The notes below the pieces were generated by a model. It had not been told where the DNA came from. It worked only from the letters and a program-made list of their open reading frames with translations, and searched no databases. 64,000 bases of DNA from Klebsiella spallanzanii (GTDB taxonomy: Bacteria; Pseudomonadota; Gammaproteobacteria; Enterobacterales; Enterobacteriaceae): positions 186,001 to 250,000 of the forward strand of contig NZ_CABGGS010000023.1 of assembly GCF_902158555.1 (NCBI RefSeq), written 5' to 3'. The position numbers and the translations under genes were made by a program. Shown piece after piece: positions 7,812 through 23,222 of this stretch. Position 1 is the stretch's first letter; each line of letters opens with the position of its first letter.

Positions 7812-9992
7812 ATGATTGATCATCTTAACATTAAGATCAAAAAAACTCTGCTGGCTTTATTGGTCTGCTTTATCGCTATTCCTTTATCCAGATTTATTTC
7901 TCCGCAAACCATCATTGATGGAAATCAAATTTATCTGGCATGGCTGCCGATGAGCTTGATGTATTCTGTGCTTTTTATTTTTGGCCGCTATGCCGTTGCT
8001 CCGTTGATTATCGCGTTTGCGATTACCAATACCTGGATAATAGATCTGACGCTGGCGCAGTCGGCTATCCTGCTATTTTGTCAGCTTTTCTCGGTTTTTG
8101 TTTCCTGCGCTATTGTTCGCGTCCAGCTAGGCAGGCGTTGGCGTGCCGGGTTGACGGCAAGACATATGGGCGTGAGGATTTTTTGGGGAGGGTTTTTCGC
8201 ACCGATCCTGTTGAAGGTCACGATGCACCTGGCCGGGCGTTTTTTTTCTTTTCCGCTGGCGATTTCCAGTTATTTCGGCACGATGTCAGTTATCTATACT
8301 ATTATCGATATCCAAAGTCTGATTAGCGCAGCATTAATTTTTACGACATTCTTTTATTATCCATTGCGGATGATAATCAGTCCGCGATATGGGCGATTAT
8401 TTTGGCGTAATCATTGTCAACCATGGCTGACTGGTGAGCATCGAGTATTTACGTTGTATTGGTTTTTGGCCCTGACAGCAATATTACTGGTGCTGTGTAC
8501 GCCCTATGATTCTGATTTTATTGCAGGTTATTTAGTTCCTCTTATATTTATTTTGTACTTTATTGGTATTAGCCGCCTTGGACATACGTTGATTCGCATT
8601 TCATGGTCCGTTTCAGCCTTTTTGCTCGTGGCGTATAACCGAAATTTCTTACATGGGGTACAAACTGAATATTCACTATCATTTGTCCTTTCTGTGCTGA
8701 TCTCTTTTACTATCTGTTTGTTTTACATGGCAGATATTTATGCGCGTAGTGAAAGAATGAAGCTTAGATGGCGAGATCAGGCAGAGGAAGATCCGCTAAC
8801 TGGTTTACCGAATTTACGCGCCCTGGAGAGCCACCTTCAGCGCAACCCCGCCGTTGCTCTCAGCAGTCTGAGGATTCAGAATCTGGATTTTCTCAGCCGC
8901 CATTATGGCATGATGATGAGGGTGGAGAGCAAACGGCAGATTGTCCGTAAGCTACAGCCGTTACTGGCTCAGGGAGAGCGAATTTTTCAGCTTCCCGGAA
9001 GCGAGCTCTTGCTGGTGCTGAATAGCCCGGAGACAGAAGCACGTTTAAATCACATTGTTTCAACGCTTAATCATAAAAAGTTCAGTTGGCATAACCAAGC
9101 GCTGGATCTGGAATTTGGCGCATCGTGGAGCCGCTACGGCGGTATGGAGTCGGAGCTTCATCCGATGCTTGGTCAGCTTAGCTGGCTATCGGAGCAGGCC
9201 GGTGCGGCTCGCCGTGTATTCGCACTGGATGCGGCGCAAGAGCAAATTTCCGACCACACAGTCGAGCAGGTACGATTACTGGCACAGGTTAAGCAGGCGC
9301 TTAACGAGCGTGGGCTAGTGCTGTATGCCCAGCCTATTCAGGATGCCTCAGGAGAAGGGTACTATGAGGTACTTAGCCGTATGCGCTGCGGTGAGAGTAT
9401 CATTATGCCCGACCGGTTTATTCCGTTGATTGTGCAGTTTAACCTGAGCCAGCGTTTTGATATGCAGGTACTGGAAACGCTGTTTAGCAGGCTTAATCAC
9501 CATCCAGGCAAGCATTTCTCCGTGAATCTACTGCCCTATACGCTAATGCAAAATGACAGCGCGGCACAAATTATCTCGCTATTCAAACGCTATAATCTGT
9601 CGCCAGAGACGATAACTATTGAAGTGACTGAAGAGCAGGCGTTTTCCGATATTGAAACCAGTATGCATAATATACAGTTGCTCAGACATTTCGGCTGTTC
9701 CATTGCTATTGATGACTTCGGTACCGGATATGCCAACTACGAGCGTCTGAAAAGTTTACAGGCTGATGTTGTAAAAATTGACGGCTGCTTCGTGCGTGAT
9801 ATCGAGACCGATCCGCTGGATGCCATTATGGTCAAATCCATCATTGAAATGGCGAAGGTTAAGAAGATGAAGGTAGTGGCGGAATACGTTGAAACGCCTG
9901 AGCAGCGGGAAAAGCTTCTGCAACTAGGCGTCGATTATTTACAGGGCTATCTGATTGGTAAGCCGCAGCCGTTAAGTGAACTACAGACGTAA
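7812..9992 (+). CDS. pdeA: Membrane cyclic-di-GMP phosphodiesterase PdeA (YfeA)
   Basis: Inner-membrane EAL-domain enzyme predicted to hydrolyse c-di-GMP to pGpG, favouring planktonic life. It has 726 residues (E. coli YfeA about 729). Residues 1-310 hold many hydrophobic segments of the MASE1 sensory type. About 325-465 is a degenerate GGDEF domain: DPLTGLPNLRALE is present but the signature site reads PGSEL. About 480-722 is the EAL domain with EVL in place of EAL, and with DDFGTGYANY, KIDGCFVRDI, AEYVET and QGYLIGKP, so the catalytic metal and lysine positions look intact. AGGAG lies 15 bases before the ATG, an unusually long spacing; no better start is visible. Confidence 0.93.
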   Translation: MIDHLNIKIKKTLLALLVCFIAIPLSRFISPQTIIDGNQIYLAWLPMSLMYSVLFIFGRYAVAPLIIAFAITNTWIIDLTLAQSAILLFCQLFSVFVSCAIVRVQLGRRWRAGLTARHMGVRIFWGGFFAPILLKVTMHLAGRFFSFPLAISSYFGTMSVIYTIIDIQSLISAALIFTTFFYYPLRMIISPRYGRLFWRNHCQPWLTGEHRVFTLYWFLALTAILLVLCTPYDSDFIAGYLVPLIFILYFIGISRLGHTLIRISWSVSAFLLVAYNRNFLHGVQTEYSLSFVLSVLISFTICLFYMADIYARSERMKLRWRDQAEEDPLTGLPNLRALESHLQRNPAVALSSLRIQNLDFLSRHYGMMMRVESKRQIVRKLQPLLAQGERIFQLPGSELLLVLNSPETEARLNHIVSTLNHKKFSWHNQALDLEFGASWSRYGGMESELHPMLGQLSWLSEQAGAARRVFALDAAQEQISDHTVEQVRLLAQVKQALNERGLVLYAQPIQDASGEGYYEVLSRMRCGESIIMPDRFIPLIVQFNLSQRFDMQVLETLFSRLNHHPGKHFSVNLLPYTLMQNDSAAQIISLFKRYNLSPETITIEVTEEQAFSDIETSMHNIQLLRHFGCSIAIDDFGTGYANYERLKSLQADVVKIDGCFVRDIETDPLDAIMVKSIIEMAKVKKMKVVAEYVETPEQREKLLQLGVDYLQGYLIGKPQPLSELQT

Positions 9993-9993
9993 A

Positions 9994-10016
9994 AAAGCCG
10001 GGACTTGCCCGGCTTT
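9994..10016 (-). terminator. Terminator of nupC (and pdeA)
   Basis: AAAGCCGGG pairs with CCCGGCTTT around a five-base loop. On the minus strand the stem is followed by TTTTTT-like sequence, giving a strong nupC terminator; on + it serves pdeA less well. Confidence 0.8.
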
Positions 10017-10033
10017 CGCAATATAGATGAAGA

Positions 10034-11236
10034 TTACAACACTAACGCAGCGATAGATGCAGAGAGCACGCTCACCAGCGTAGAGCCGTAAAGCAGCTTC
10101 AGCCCGAAGCGGGAAACCACGTTACCCTGCTCTTCATTCAACCCTTTAATTGCGCCGGCAATGATACCGATTGAGGAGAAGTTGGCGAAGGAAACCAGGA
10201 AGATAGAGATGATACCTTCCGCGCGCGGAGAGAGGGTAGAGGCCACTTTCTGCAGATCCATCATGGCAACGAATTCGTTAGAAACCAGTTTGGTGGCCAT
10301 AATACTTCCCACCTGCAGCGCTTCGCCTGCGGGTACGCCCATGATCCATGCAACCGGATAGAAGATATAGCCAAGAATTCCCTGGAAGGAGATGCTGTGG
10401 CCGAACCAGCCGGTGACGGTGGCAAACAGGGCGTTGAGCGCAGAAATCAGCGCGATAAAACCGATTAGCATCGCGGCAACGATGATCGCCACTTTAAAGC
10501 CCGCCAGGATATATTCACCCAGCATCTCGAAGAAACTTTGGCCTTCATGCAGGTTGGACATCTGCAGATTTTCTTCGCTTTCATCAACGCGGTACGGGTT
10601 AATCAGCGACAGGACGATAAAGGTACTGAACATGTTGAGCACCAGCGCGGCAACAACATATTTCGGCTGCAGCATGGTCATGTACGCGCCCACGATAGAC
10701 ATGGATACGGTAGACATCGCCGTTGCAGCCATGGTGTACATACGGTTGCGGGACATTTTGCCGAGAATATCTTTATAAGCGATAAAGTTTTCGGACTGGC
10801 CCAGAATCAGCGAGCTGACTGCGTTAAAGGATTCCAGTTTGCCCATGCCGTTGATTTTGGACAGAACGGTACCGATAGCGCGAATGACGACAGGCAGAAT
10901 ACGGATATGCTGCAAGATACCGATCAATGCAGAGATGAATACGATCGGGCACAGCACTTTCAGGAAGAAGAAAGCCAGGCCTTTGTCGTTCATGCTGCCG
11001 AAGACGAAGTCTGTCCCCTCATTGGCGAAACCGAGGAGTTTTTCGAACATCTCGGAGAAGCCCTTTACGAAACCCAGACCAATGTCAGAGTTCAAGAAGA
11101 ACCAGGCCAGCAAAACTTCAATGACAAGCAGTTGAATAACATAACGAATACGAATCTGCTTACGGTTGTGGCTAGCCAACAGGGCCAGAATAGCAACCAC
11201 TACGATCGCGAGAATAAAGTGCAAGACGCGGTCCAT
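10034..11236 (-). CDS. nupC: Nucleoside:proton symporter NupC
   Basis: Concentrative nucleoside transporter (CNT family), proton-driven uptake of pyrimidine nucleosides and adenosine across the inner membrane. With the ATG at 11236 it has 400 residues, the E. coli NupC length, and GGAG sits five bases upstream; an in-frame ATG 39 bases further up would add a non-homologous tail. Family motifs [16 protein letters not shown] (about residue 133) and FANFSSIGI (near residue 360) are intact. It is divergent from mntH. In E. coli it is controlled by CRP and CytR. Confidence 0.96.
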   Translation of the reverse strand: MDRVLHFILAIVVVAILALLASHNRKQIRIRYVIQLLVIEVLLAWFFLNSDIGLGFVKGFSEMFEKLLGFANEGTDFVFGSMNDKGLAFFFLKVLCPIVFISALIGILQHIRILPVVIRAIGTVLSKINGMGKLESFNAVSSLILGQSENFIAYKDILGKMSRNRMYTMAATAMSTVSMSIVGAYMTMLQPKYVVAALVLNMFSTFIVLSLINPYRVDESEENLQMSNLHEGQSFFEMLGEYILAGFKVAIIVAAMLIGFIALISALNALFATVTGWFGHSISFQGILGYIFYPVAWIMGVPAGEALQVGSIMATKLVSNEFVAMMDLQKVASTLSPRAEGIISIFLVSFANFSSIGIIAGAIKGLNEEQGNVVSRFGLKLLYGSTLVSVLSASIAALVL

Positions 11237-11331
11237 ATTTGCTCCAAATATGAGGCAGGTTAAATTTCTGTGCACATTCTATGTAACAGGAACAAAGAAA
11301 ACGAGAGCTAGAACACACTATTGCAAGGATG

Positions 11332-11369
11332 TGTGACTAATGACAAAAATAGTGATCAAGCATGCATTT
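11332..11369 (-). promoter_or_regulatory. Candidate CRP site(s) of nupC
   Basis: A 22-bp match at 11348-11369 (AATAGTGATC ... CATTT) agrees with the CRP consensus at 15 positions by my count. A neighbouring TGTGA half-site at 11332-11336 is followed by a poor second half. E. coli nupC is known to be CRP-activated, which is the main support. Confidence 0.35.
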
Positions 11370-11487
11370 TTGTTATGTTACGTAAAGGTTTTAAAAGTTG
11401 CATCGTTGTACTATTCTGATGACTGAATAAAGTAAGCTATCAGTCCCCGGTTTTTAGTAACCGACCCGCTATCGTTCCCTTCTATCA

Positions 11488-11533
11488 CAGCAATCATTAT
11501 CACCTTTCCAAATGAACTTGATAATCATTCGCA
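11488..11533 (+). promoter_or_regulatory. Fur-type boxes upstream of mntH
   Basis: TGATAATCATTCGCA at 11519-11533 matches the 7-1-7 Fur inverted repeat at 12 of 14 positions; a second, weaker site is centred on AATCATTATCA at 11488-11502. Fur control of mntH is established in E. coli and Salmonella. Confidence 0.6.
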
Positions 11534-11546
11534 TTTTGATAGCATG

Positions 11547-12816
<1,270 letters not shown>

Positions 12817-12828
12817 TCATAATATAAA

Positions 12829-12850
12829 AGGGGAGCCGTTTGGCTCCCCT
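12829..12850 (-). terminator. Terminator between mntH and ypeC
   Basis: AGGGGAGCC and GGCTCCCCT form a perfect 9-bp stem with loop GTTT. The T-tract (TTTTATATT) lies on the minus strand, so it mainly serves ypeC. Confidence 0.75.
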
Positions 12851-12855
12851 GGTGA

Positions 12856-13203
12856 TTAATGGTGCCCGTGACCATGCCCGCGTCCGCCAGGACCACGTCC
12901 CCAGCCGCCGCGTCGGTCATCGCGATCGTTCCAGCCTTCACGATAACCGCGCTCGTAGGCTTTGCGCTTGTCCCAGCCGCGATGCCAGCCGTTGTCATGG
13001 CGACGCCAGCGGTTGTCGCGCCATTCATAGTTTTTGCGCCAGTAATCACGGTCGCGCCAGCCGCCGCCGTCCCAGTAGTTACCGTAGTTGTCGCGATCGC
13101 CAATTTGTAATTTTATTGATGGCAACAGGGTGATTTCACCAGCATTCGCGACCAATGGCGCTGAAGCCAGTAGCACTGCAGCCAGAATCAGTGACCTGAA
13201 CAT
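12856..13203 (-). CDS. ypeC: Small exported protein YpeC, His/Gly-rich tail
   Basis: 115 residues (E. coli YpeC about 108). A cleavable signal peptide is clear: [21 protein letters not shown] then GEI. The mature part is crowded with Trp, Arg, Tyr and Asp in short repeats ([27 protein letters not shown]) and ends [17 protein letters not shown] lies seven bases before this ATG, which favours it over an in-frame ATG 15 bases upstream. Function is unknown. The histidine-rich C-terminus next to a manganese transporter could bind metal in the periplasm, but that is only an inference from composition and position. Confidence 0.85.
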   Translation of the reverse strand: MFRSLILAAVLLASAPLVANAGEITLLPSIKLQIGDRDNYGNYWDGGGWRDRDYWRKNYEWRDNRWRRHDNGWHRGWDKRKAYERGYREGWNDRDDRRGGWGRGPGGRGHGHGHH

Positions 13204-13253
13204 ACTCTTCTCCTTCACGATCGGGGCCGTTGTCGGCCTGTTAACCTGATATT

Positions 13254-13273
13254 ACGGGGCGGTAAAGCCCCGT
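13254..13273 (-). terminator. Hairpin downstream of the aldo/keto reductase
   Basis: ACGGGGC and GCCCCGT form a perfect 7-bp stem with loop GGTAAA, in the 130-bp gap between the AKR gene and ypeC. The following minus-strand sequence is AT-rich but lacks a T-run, so termination is plausible rather than certain. Confidence 0.45.
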
Positions 13274-13333
13274 CGCATCGGAGGAACTCCTAAATCGCAA
13301 GTGAGAGCACTTTTTGCTAAAGTAAAAAAGAAT

Positions 13334-14326
<993 letters not shown>

Positions 14327-14350
14327 ATACTTCCTCCGCAGATAAAACAG

Positions 14351-17397
<3,047 letters not shown>

Positions 17398-17660
17398 GTA
17401 AAAGATCCTTCTGAGAGTCTTGAGCACTAATTTGCATGGACTCTTAAAGGGCGTCGACGCAAATGGTGCTGAAACGATAAAGTAATGATGCAACCTGTAA
17501 ATTGTAAGAGCCATGATGCTCAAATTTTCATGAATTTCAGCTCAACTGTGACGTAGATCGCTAAACCAAGGGTGCTTATGCGTTGGTCGTTGTTGTTAGC
17601 GCTTCATGAATTTAGAGTGTGCCAAAAGAATTATTTTGACTTTAGCGGAGCCGTAACGGA

Positions 17661-18626
17661 ATGACAAAATTTGCTTTAGTAGGGGACGTTGGCGGAACGA
17701 ATGCCCGTCTGGCGTTATGTGACATCGCAAGCGGGGAAATCTCTTGTGCCAAGACCTATTCCGGGCTCGATTATCCCAGTCTTGAAGCCGTTGTTCGGGT
17801 CTATCTGGAGGAGCATGACGTTAAGGTTGAAGACGGCTGTATCGCTATCGCCTGTCCAATTACCGGTGACTGGGTGGCAATGACCAACCACACCTGGGCG
17901 TTTTCTATCGCCGAGATGAAAAAGAACCTGGGCTTCTCTCATCTGGAAATCATTAATGATTTCACAGCCGTGTCGATGGCGATTCCGATGCTGAAAGCGG
18001 AGCATCTGATTCAGTTCGGCGGTGCGCAACCAGTGGAAGGCAAACCCATTGCCGTCTATGGCGCAGGAACCGGTCTGGGCGTTGCTCACCTGGTACATGT
18101 CGATAAACGCTGGGTAAGCCTGCCGGGCGAGGGCGGTCATGTGGATTTCGCGCCGAACAGCGAAGAAGAAGGCATTATTCTGGAGGAGCTGCGTACCGAG
18201 CTGGGACACGTCTCCGCCGAACGCGTGTTATCGGGGCCTGGTCTGGTCAATCTTTATCATGCGATAGTTAAGTCTGATGGGCGTCTGCCGGAAAACCTGC
18301 AGCCGAAGGATGTCACTGAACGCGCGCTGGCCGATACCTGTATCGATTGCCGTCGTGCGCTGTCGCTGTTTTGCGTCATTATGGGGCGCTTTGGTGGTAA
18401 CCTGGCGCTGACTCTCGGCACTTTTGGCGGCGTATATATCGCTGGCGGCATTGTTCCGCGCTTCCTTGACTTCTTTAAAGCCTCTGGCTTCCGCGGTGGT
18501 TTTGAAGATAAAGGTCGTTTCAAAGCCTTTGTCCAGGATATCCCGGTATATTTGATAGTCCACGACAACCCTGGGCTGCTGGGTTCCGGTGCTCACCTGC
18601 GCCAGACTCTGGGCCAGGTTCTCTAA
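17661..18626 (+). CDS. glk: Glucokinase
   Basis: ATP-dependent phosphorylation of cytoplasmic glucose to glucose-6-phosphate. 321 residues, the E. coli length. The nucleotide-binding motif [10 protein letters not shown] is at residues 8-17 and the catalytic aspartate lies in [10 protein letters not shown] (about residue 100); GTGLGVAHL and GEGGHVDF follow. It is divergent from yfeO with a 263-bp intergenic region and convergent with ypdB. In E. coli, Cra represses glk modestly; I did not find a convincing Cra site. Confidence 0.97.
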   Translation: MTKFALVGDVGGTNARLALCDIASGEISCAKTYSGLDYPSLEAVVRVYLEEHDVKVEDGCIAIACPITGDWVAMTNHTWAFSIAEMKKNLGFSHLEIINDFTAVSMAIPMLKAEHLIQFGGAQPVEGKPIAVYGAGTGLGVAHLVHVDKRWVSLPGEGGHVDFAPNSEEEGIILEELRTELGHVSAERVLSGPGLVNLYHAIVKSDGRLPENLQPKDVTERALADTCIDCRRALSLFCVIMGRFGGNLALTLGTFGGVYIAGGIVPRFLDFFKASGFRGGFEDKGRFKAFVQDIPVYLIVHDNPGLLGSGAHLRQTLGQVL

Positions 18627-18634
18627 ATGTCCTT

Positions 18635-18664
18635 CTTACCCGGTAATGCGCTTATCCGGGTAAG
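18635..18664. terminator. Hairpin between glk and ypdB
   Basis: CTTACCCGG pairs with CCGGGTAAG across a 12-base loop in the 43-bp gap between converging genes. No T-run follows on either strand. The bases resemble enterobacterial REP-type intergenic sequence (TAATGCGCTTATCCGGG), so it may stabilise mRNA ends rather than terminate. Confidence 0.45.
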
Positions 18665-18669
18665 ATCTC

Positions 18670-19410
18670 CTACAGATGCATGAGCTGGCGAAACTCTTTT
18701 ACTTTGCTGCGGCTGACTGGAACCTGAAATTCCAGATCGCGAAGCCGCAGGATATAGGTATTGTTGAACCAGGGTTCAATTTCACGAATTTTATTCAGAT
18801 TGACGCAATATGAGCGGTGGCAGCGGAAAAAGTGCGCTGGCGGTAGCTTATTGCAGAATTCAGTAATATTCATCGGCATTACGAATGACTCCCGCCGGGT
18901 ATAGACGAAAGTCATCTTCTCATGCGCCTCTGCGTAGTAAATGTCGTGGATGCTGGTGACAATAATCCGCTCATCTTTAATCAGATTAATTGTGTCGTTT
19001 TCCCGAGCTGGGTTGGGTGCCGTCCCGCTACCGGCGCTAACCTGCTGCTGTTGCCAGGCGCCGGTTAGCTTTTGTAGCATATTGATGATACGTGATTCCT
19101 GGTACGGCTTCAGGATGTAATCAAACGCTTCCAGCTCAAAGGCTTCCACGGCATGCTCTTTCCACGCGGTAATAAACACGATAAAGGGCTTGTGCGCGAA
19201 CTGACTGATATTCTGTGCCAGAAGAACGCCATCCAGAGAGGGGATGTTGATGTCGAGAAAAATGGCATCGACTTTGTTGTGCTGTAAAAACTTCAGCACG
19301 TCCAGTCCGTCGTCAAAGGTGCCGACAATTTCCATCTGGCTATGGGTGTTAATCAGCCAGGTGAGCTCTTGTTGCGCCAGAAATTCATCTTCAACAATGA
19401 TGACTTTCAT
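18670..19410 (-). CDS. ypdB: LytTR response regulator YpdB
   Basis: Response regulator of the pyruvate-sensing YpdA/YpdB system, 246 residues. The receiver domain spans about 1-120 with the phospho-accepting Asp in IFLDINIPS (near residue 53) and ITAWKEHAVEAF. The LytTR DNA-binding domain spans about 140-245 (FFRCHRSYCVNL). GGAGATAAG precedes the ATG at 19410; the ATG at 19425, overlapping the ypdA stop as ATGA, would add five residues without a clear ribosome site. In E. coli, YpdB activates the transporter gene yhjX. The ypdC and fry genes of K-12 are absent, so ypdB abuts glk. Confidence 0.93.
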   Translation of the reverse strand: MKVIIVEDEFLAQQELTWLINTHSQMEIVGTFDDGLDVLKFLQHNKVDAIFLDINIPSLDGVLLAQNISQFAHKPFIVFITAWKEHAVEAFELEAFDYILKPYQESRIINMLQKLTGAWQQQQVSAGSGTAPNPARENDTINLIKDERIIVTSIHDIYYAEAHEKMTFVYTRRESFVMPMNITEFCNKLPPAHFFRCHRSYCVNLNKIREIEPWFNNTYILRLRDLEFQVPVSRSKVKEFRQLMHL

Positions 19411-19421
19411 CTTATCTCCAC

Positions 19422-21119
19422 TCATGACAGCAACGACTCCGTCGCCGCCTGGGGCGCGTGTTGGGTTGGTACGTAGAAGGCAATTTCGGTTCCCGGAGTC
19501 AGGCGTCGGATGTGCAGACCTTCGCCGTACAGCAGCTTGACCCGGTGATGAACATTCAGTAAACCAATTTTATTACCCGGCATTTCGTCGGCTTCTACTC
19601 TTGCTACGACCGCCGGGTCAATGCCGTTGCCGGTATCGCGAACGCTAATTCGTACACGATTTCCACACTCATTAATTCCGATGGTGACCACGCCTTTACC
19701 TTTACAGGGCTGGATCCCATGAACGATAGCATTTTCCACTAGCGGCTGAATAAGCAGGCTGGGGATCATGAAGCTGATTTCATCATCAATATCATAAATC
19801 ACCGTTAGCTTGTCGCCGAAGCGTGCCTGTTCAATCGCGATATAGTCCTTGATTTGATACAGCTCTCTTTTGATATCTATCTGTTCATCATCTTTTAATT
19901 CAATGTTGTAGCGTAAATAGCGCGATAAATTAAAAATCAGCTGGCGCGCGGTGTCCGGATTCATGCGGATTGAAGACGAAATTGCATTCAGGGCGTTAAA
20001 TAAAAAATGGGGATTAATTTTGCTCTGCAGCGCGCGCAGTTCGGCTTTATTGGCCATCTCACGAAGCTGTTCGGCACGAGAGACTTCCAACTGTGTAGAG
20101 ATAATTTGCGACAGGCCGATTGCCATTTCCTGCAGCGAAGAGGTGATGCGATGCGCGTGGCAATAATAGATTTTTAACGTACCAGTGACGACGCCTTTCT
20201 CCCATAACGGAATGACCAGCATGGAGTGTATTTCCGGCGTTCGGTGAGCTTCGTCATTGTTTTTAATAATGATTTTTCCATAACGGATCGCCTGTTGCGT
20301 CGTCGGGCTAATAAAATCGTCGTTATCTCGATAGTTGGCCTCCCCCACGCCAACATAGGCCATAACCTGCTGGGTATTGGTGATGGCGACGGCATCGGCA
20401 TTGATATCACGACGGATGATGTCGCAGACCTGGCGCAGGGATTCGCTATTCACATGGCGAAATAGCGGTAGCGTTTTGTTGGCGATATCAAGCGCCAGTT
20501 TTGCTTGCCGCGCGGCGCTGGCCTCCTTTTCACCTTCAACGCTCTGCACCAGCAGAACGATAAAGCCGATACAGACGCTGCCGAGGATCATCGGAATACC
20601 GATTTTTGACACAATATCTATCCCTAGCGACAACGAAGGGGCCCACGTGACCACGAGGATCATGGTTAACGTCTCACACAGCATTCCGGCGAGAATGCCT
20701 GCTTTCCAGCGTTGCGCTTTGGAAACTTTACGGCTGATAAAACCGGAGAGCAGGCCCGCGACAATACTGGTGATAAAGCAGGGGATGGCGGTGACGCCAT
20801 CAATATCGATCAGATAGCGATGTACCCCGGCAATCACGCCCACCATCGCCCCGACCCAGGGGCCGAAAAGGATCCCCCCGGACATGACCGCGATAATACG
20901 CACGTTGACCAGTGATCCCTCGACCGGAACGCCAGACCAGGTACTGAACAGAGCAAAGAGGGAGAAGATTGCCGTCACAGCCAACAGCTCTTTTGGCGTG
21001 TGCGCGGATTTATGCAGAAGCTCACGAAACAGGCGCAGGCGAATGAGGAAAAAAAGACAAATCAGCATTAATGCCGCACGGTCAAAAACCGCCAGCAGCA
21101 TAGTAAATATTTCGTGCAT
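19422..21119 (-). CDS. ypdA: LytS-type sensor histidine kinase YpdA
   Basis: Membrane sensor kinase of 565 residues, exactly the E. coli YpdA length from the ATG at 21119. The first 190 residues hold the LytS-type transmembrane sensor (including [19 protein letters not shown]), about 220-350 is a GAF-like domain, and the kinase follows with the phospho-accepting His in [14 protein letters not shown] and the N-box [11 protein letters not shown]. It senses extracellular pyruvate in E. coli and phosphorylates YpdB, whose start lies 11 bases downstream of its stop. Confidence 0.94.
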   Translation of the reverse strand: MHEIFTMLLAVFDRAALMLICLFFLIRLRLFRELLHKSAHTPKELLAVTAIFSLFALFSTWSGVPVEGSLVNVRIIAVMSGGILFGPWVGAMVGVIAGVHRYLIDIDGVTAIPCFITSIVAGLLSGFISRKVSKAQRWKAGILAGMLCETLTMILVVTWAPSLSLGIDIVSKIGIPMILGSVCIGFIVLLVQSVEGEKEASAARQAKLALDIANKTLPLFRHVNSESLRQVCDIIRRDINADAVAITNTQQVMAYVGVGEANYRDNDDFISPTTQQAIRYGKIIIKNNDEAHRTPEIHSMLVIPLWEKGVVTGTLKIYYCHAHRITSSLQEMAIGLSQIISTQLEVSRAEQLREMANKAELRALQSKINPHFLFNALNAISSSIRMNPDTARQLIFNLSRYLRYNIELKDDEQIDIKRELYQIKDYIAIEQARFGDKLTVIYDIDDEISFMIPSLLIQPLVENAIVHGIQPCKGKGVVTIGINECGNRVRISVRDTGNGIDPAVVARVEADEMPGNKIGLLNVHHRVKLLYGEGLHIRRLTPGTEIAFYVPTQHAPQAATESLLS

Positions 21120-21499
21120 GTGTGCGCCGTGATAATCGCGAGAAAGCAATATGATAGAAAACCTTACGACAGAAGGCTAGCCGAAGGCATGAATAGGGAA
21201 AAGTCGCACAAATAAAAGGGGATTAATAACAAAGACTTTAGATTCAATCTCATCTATTGATGAGAAATATTTTAAGTAAAATTAATGATATCAATATGTT
21301 GATTTTTATCGATTGATAGATAGAGTTGAGGGTCATTTCTGCCGTATTTAGCTGAACTGATACCCGTTTTTATCGCCTGAAATTATTTTTTATCTTCCCT
21401 ATCGACAGCAGGAATTTTTTCGGGTTATTTTCTAAACGTGCTGCAAATGCAGCCGCGTCGCTCGGACGGTCCGGGCGCTAACGTTAATCTGAGGAATCT
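21120..21499. other. Divergent intergenic region ypdA / alaC
   Basis: 380 bp with no supported gene. The left two-thirds is AT-rich and must carry the divergent promoters. GAGGAA just before 21500 is the alaC ribosome site. I found no clear operator or small RNA. Confidence 0.6.
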
Positions 21500-22738
21500 A
21501 TGGCTGAATTCAGTCCTGAACGCCGTTTTACGCGTATCGATCGTCTCCCCCCGTACGTTTTTAATATCACTGCCGAACTGAAAATGGCTGCGCGACGCCG
21601 CGGTGAAGACATTATTGATTTCAGCATGGGCAACCCCGACGGTGCGACTCCGCCGCATATCGTAGAGAAGCTCTGTACCGTTGCCCAGCGCCCTGATACG
21701 CACGGCTATTCCACATCTCGCGGCATTCCGCGCCTTCGCCGGGCGATTTCGCGCTGGTATCAGGATCGTTATAACGTTGAGATCGATCCGGAGTCAGAAG
21801 CGATTGTCACCATCGGTTCAAAAGAGGGACTGGCGCATCTGATGCTGGCAACTCTCGATCATGGTGATACTGTGCTGGTGCCAAATCCCAGTTACCCCAT
21901 CCATATTTACGGCGCGGTGATTGCCGGAGCCCAGGTGCGTTCAGTACCGCTGGTTGAAGGCGTTGATTTCTTCAATGAGCTTGAGCGCGCCATTCGCGAG
22001 AGCTATCCGAAACCGAAAATGATGATCCTCGGTTTCCCATCCAACCCGACCGCGCAGTGCGTCGAGCTGGAGTTCTTTGAGAAAGTTGTCGCGCTGGCGA
22101 AGCGTTATGACGTACTGGTCGTCCACGATCTGGCTTACGCTGATATTGTTTACGACGGCTGGAAAGCACCTTCTATTATGCAGGTTCCCGGCGCGCGCGA
22201 CGTTGCCGTCGAATTCTTTACGCTATCTAAAAGCTACAATATGGCGGGCTGGCGTATCGGATTTATGGTCGGTAACAAAACGTTGGTCAACGCGCTGGCA
22301 CGAATTAAAAGCTACCACGATTACGGTACTTTCACTCCTCTGCAGGTTGCGGCGATTGCTGCGCTTGAAGGCGATCAGCAGTGCGTACGCGATATTGCTG
22401 AGCAGTATAAGCGCCGTCGCGATGTATTGGTGAAAGGGCTGCACGAAGCGGGATGGATGGTGGAGTGTCCGAAAGCATCGATGTACGTATGGGCGAAGAT
22501 CCCTGAGCAGTATGCGGCAATGGGCTCGCTGGAGTTTGCTAAAAAGCTGCTGCAGGATGCCAAAGTCTGCGTTTCACCGGGTATAGGCTTTGGGGATTAT
22601 GGCGATACCCACGTTCGCTTTGCTTTAATCGAGAACCGCGATCGTATCCGCCAGGCCGTGCGCGGCATTAAATCTATGTTCCGTGCCGACGGGCTTCTTC
22701 CAGCCTCGACCAGGTTGACAAGCGAAAGCAACGAATGA
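21500..22738 (+). CDS. alaC: Glutamate-pyruvate (alanine) aminotransferase
   Basis: PLP-dependent class I aminotransferase making L-alanine from pyruvate and glutamate; one of the main alanine enzymes in E. coli with AlaA and AvtA. 412 residues, matching E. coli AlaC (YfdZ) in length and almost throughout its sequence. The PLP lysine is in [14 protein letters not shown] (about residue 243); [12 protein letters not shown] (near residue 40) and HDLAYADI are family motifs. It is followed directly by a strong terminator. Confidence 0.96.
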   Translation: MAEFSPERRFTRIDRLPPYVFNITAELKMAARRRGEDIIDFSMGNPDGATPPHIVEKLCTVAQRPDTHGYSTSRGIPRLRRAISRWYQDRYNVEIDPESEAIVTIGSKEGLAHLMLATLDHGDTVLVPNPSYPIHIYGAVIAGAQVRSVPLVEGVDFFNELERAIRESYPKPKMMILGFPSNPTAQCVELEFFEKVVALAKRYDVLVVHDLAYADIVYDGWKAPSIMQVPGARDVAVEFFTLSKSYNMAGWRIGFMVGNKTLVNALARIKSYHDYGTFTPLQVAAIAALEGDQQCVRDIAEQYKRRRDVLVKGLHEAGWMVECPKASMYVWAKIPEQYAAMGSLEFAKKLLQDAKVCVSPGIGFGDYGDTHVRFALIENRDRIRQAVRGIKSMFRADGLLPASTRLTSESNE

Positions 22739-22740
22739 AA

Positions 22741-22769
22741 AACGGGAGCCAGCGGGCTCCCGTTTTTTT
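22741..22769 (+). terminator. Terminator of alaC
   Basis: AACGGGAGCC and GGCTCCCGTT form a perfect 10-bp stem with loop AGCG, followed by TTTTT. Confidence 0.9.
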
Positions 22770-22782
22770 AACATCATTATGG

Positions 22783-22854
22783 CTAGATCATCAGGGCGAA
22801 AGTACCGGCCCAAACGATGACCATAAAAGAAATGCCCATTAAAAAATATTTCAC
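22783..22854 (-). CDS. ypdK: Tiny membrane protein YpdK
   Basis: A 23-codon frame starting GTG that translates as one hydrophobic span: MKYFLMGISFMV then IVWAGTFALMI. It differs at only one residue from the K-12 YpdK small membrane protein as I remember it, and sits in the same place after alaC on the opposite strand. GGAG lies about ten bases before the GTG. A longer frame in another register (MSREIFF...) overlaps it but has no support. It is too short for ordinary gene finders. Function unknown; a single-pass inner-membrane protein. Confidence 0.8.
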   Translation of the reverse strand: MKYFLMGISFMVIVWAGTFALMI

Positions 22855-23222
22855 GACTCATCACTCCGCGCTCTCTGCGAGACGCCTTAAATGAATTTAA
22901 TTTTCATTGCCTGCTCAACTAACGCTAACAAAAACAGAACATTTTACCGTTGGCGATAGCTGTGAATTCTGTGCTCAAACTGCTCCAGATGGCGCTAATG
23001 TACGCCTAAAAAATGAGGGAAACAAGAGCCATTTTCTTATTAATTTTTAGTTACTTACGAGTGTCGTTATTCGGCGACACATTAATTTCATTTGGTATTA
23101 AATCTTATTCTGGCGACGGTTATTAACGGCAGTTTTTTGCCCGGATATAGCCATTTGATTTTGGGCTTTTTTCTGCTCGAAAGGGAGGCGGGATAAACAT
23201 CCCGCACGATAAAAAGGGGCTT
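22855..23222. other. Intergenic region ypdK / cynX
   Basis: 368 bp without a supported gene. It contains the upstream region of ypdK and a perfect hairpin GCGGGAT-AAAC-ATCCCGC at 23188-23205 that may end cynX transcription, although no T-run follows it. Open frames through here are short and compositionally unlike genes. Confidence 0.55.

Noticed and set aside
10538-11263. 241-codon open frame antisense to nupC
   Set aside because: Gln/Asn/His-rich shadow translation over a clearly coding membrane protein.
22625-22864. 79-codon minus-strand frame overlapping alaC and ypdK
   Set aside because: It runs into the 3' end of alaC in another register; the GTG frame of ypdK gives a recognisable peptide instead.
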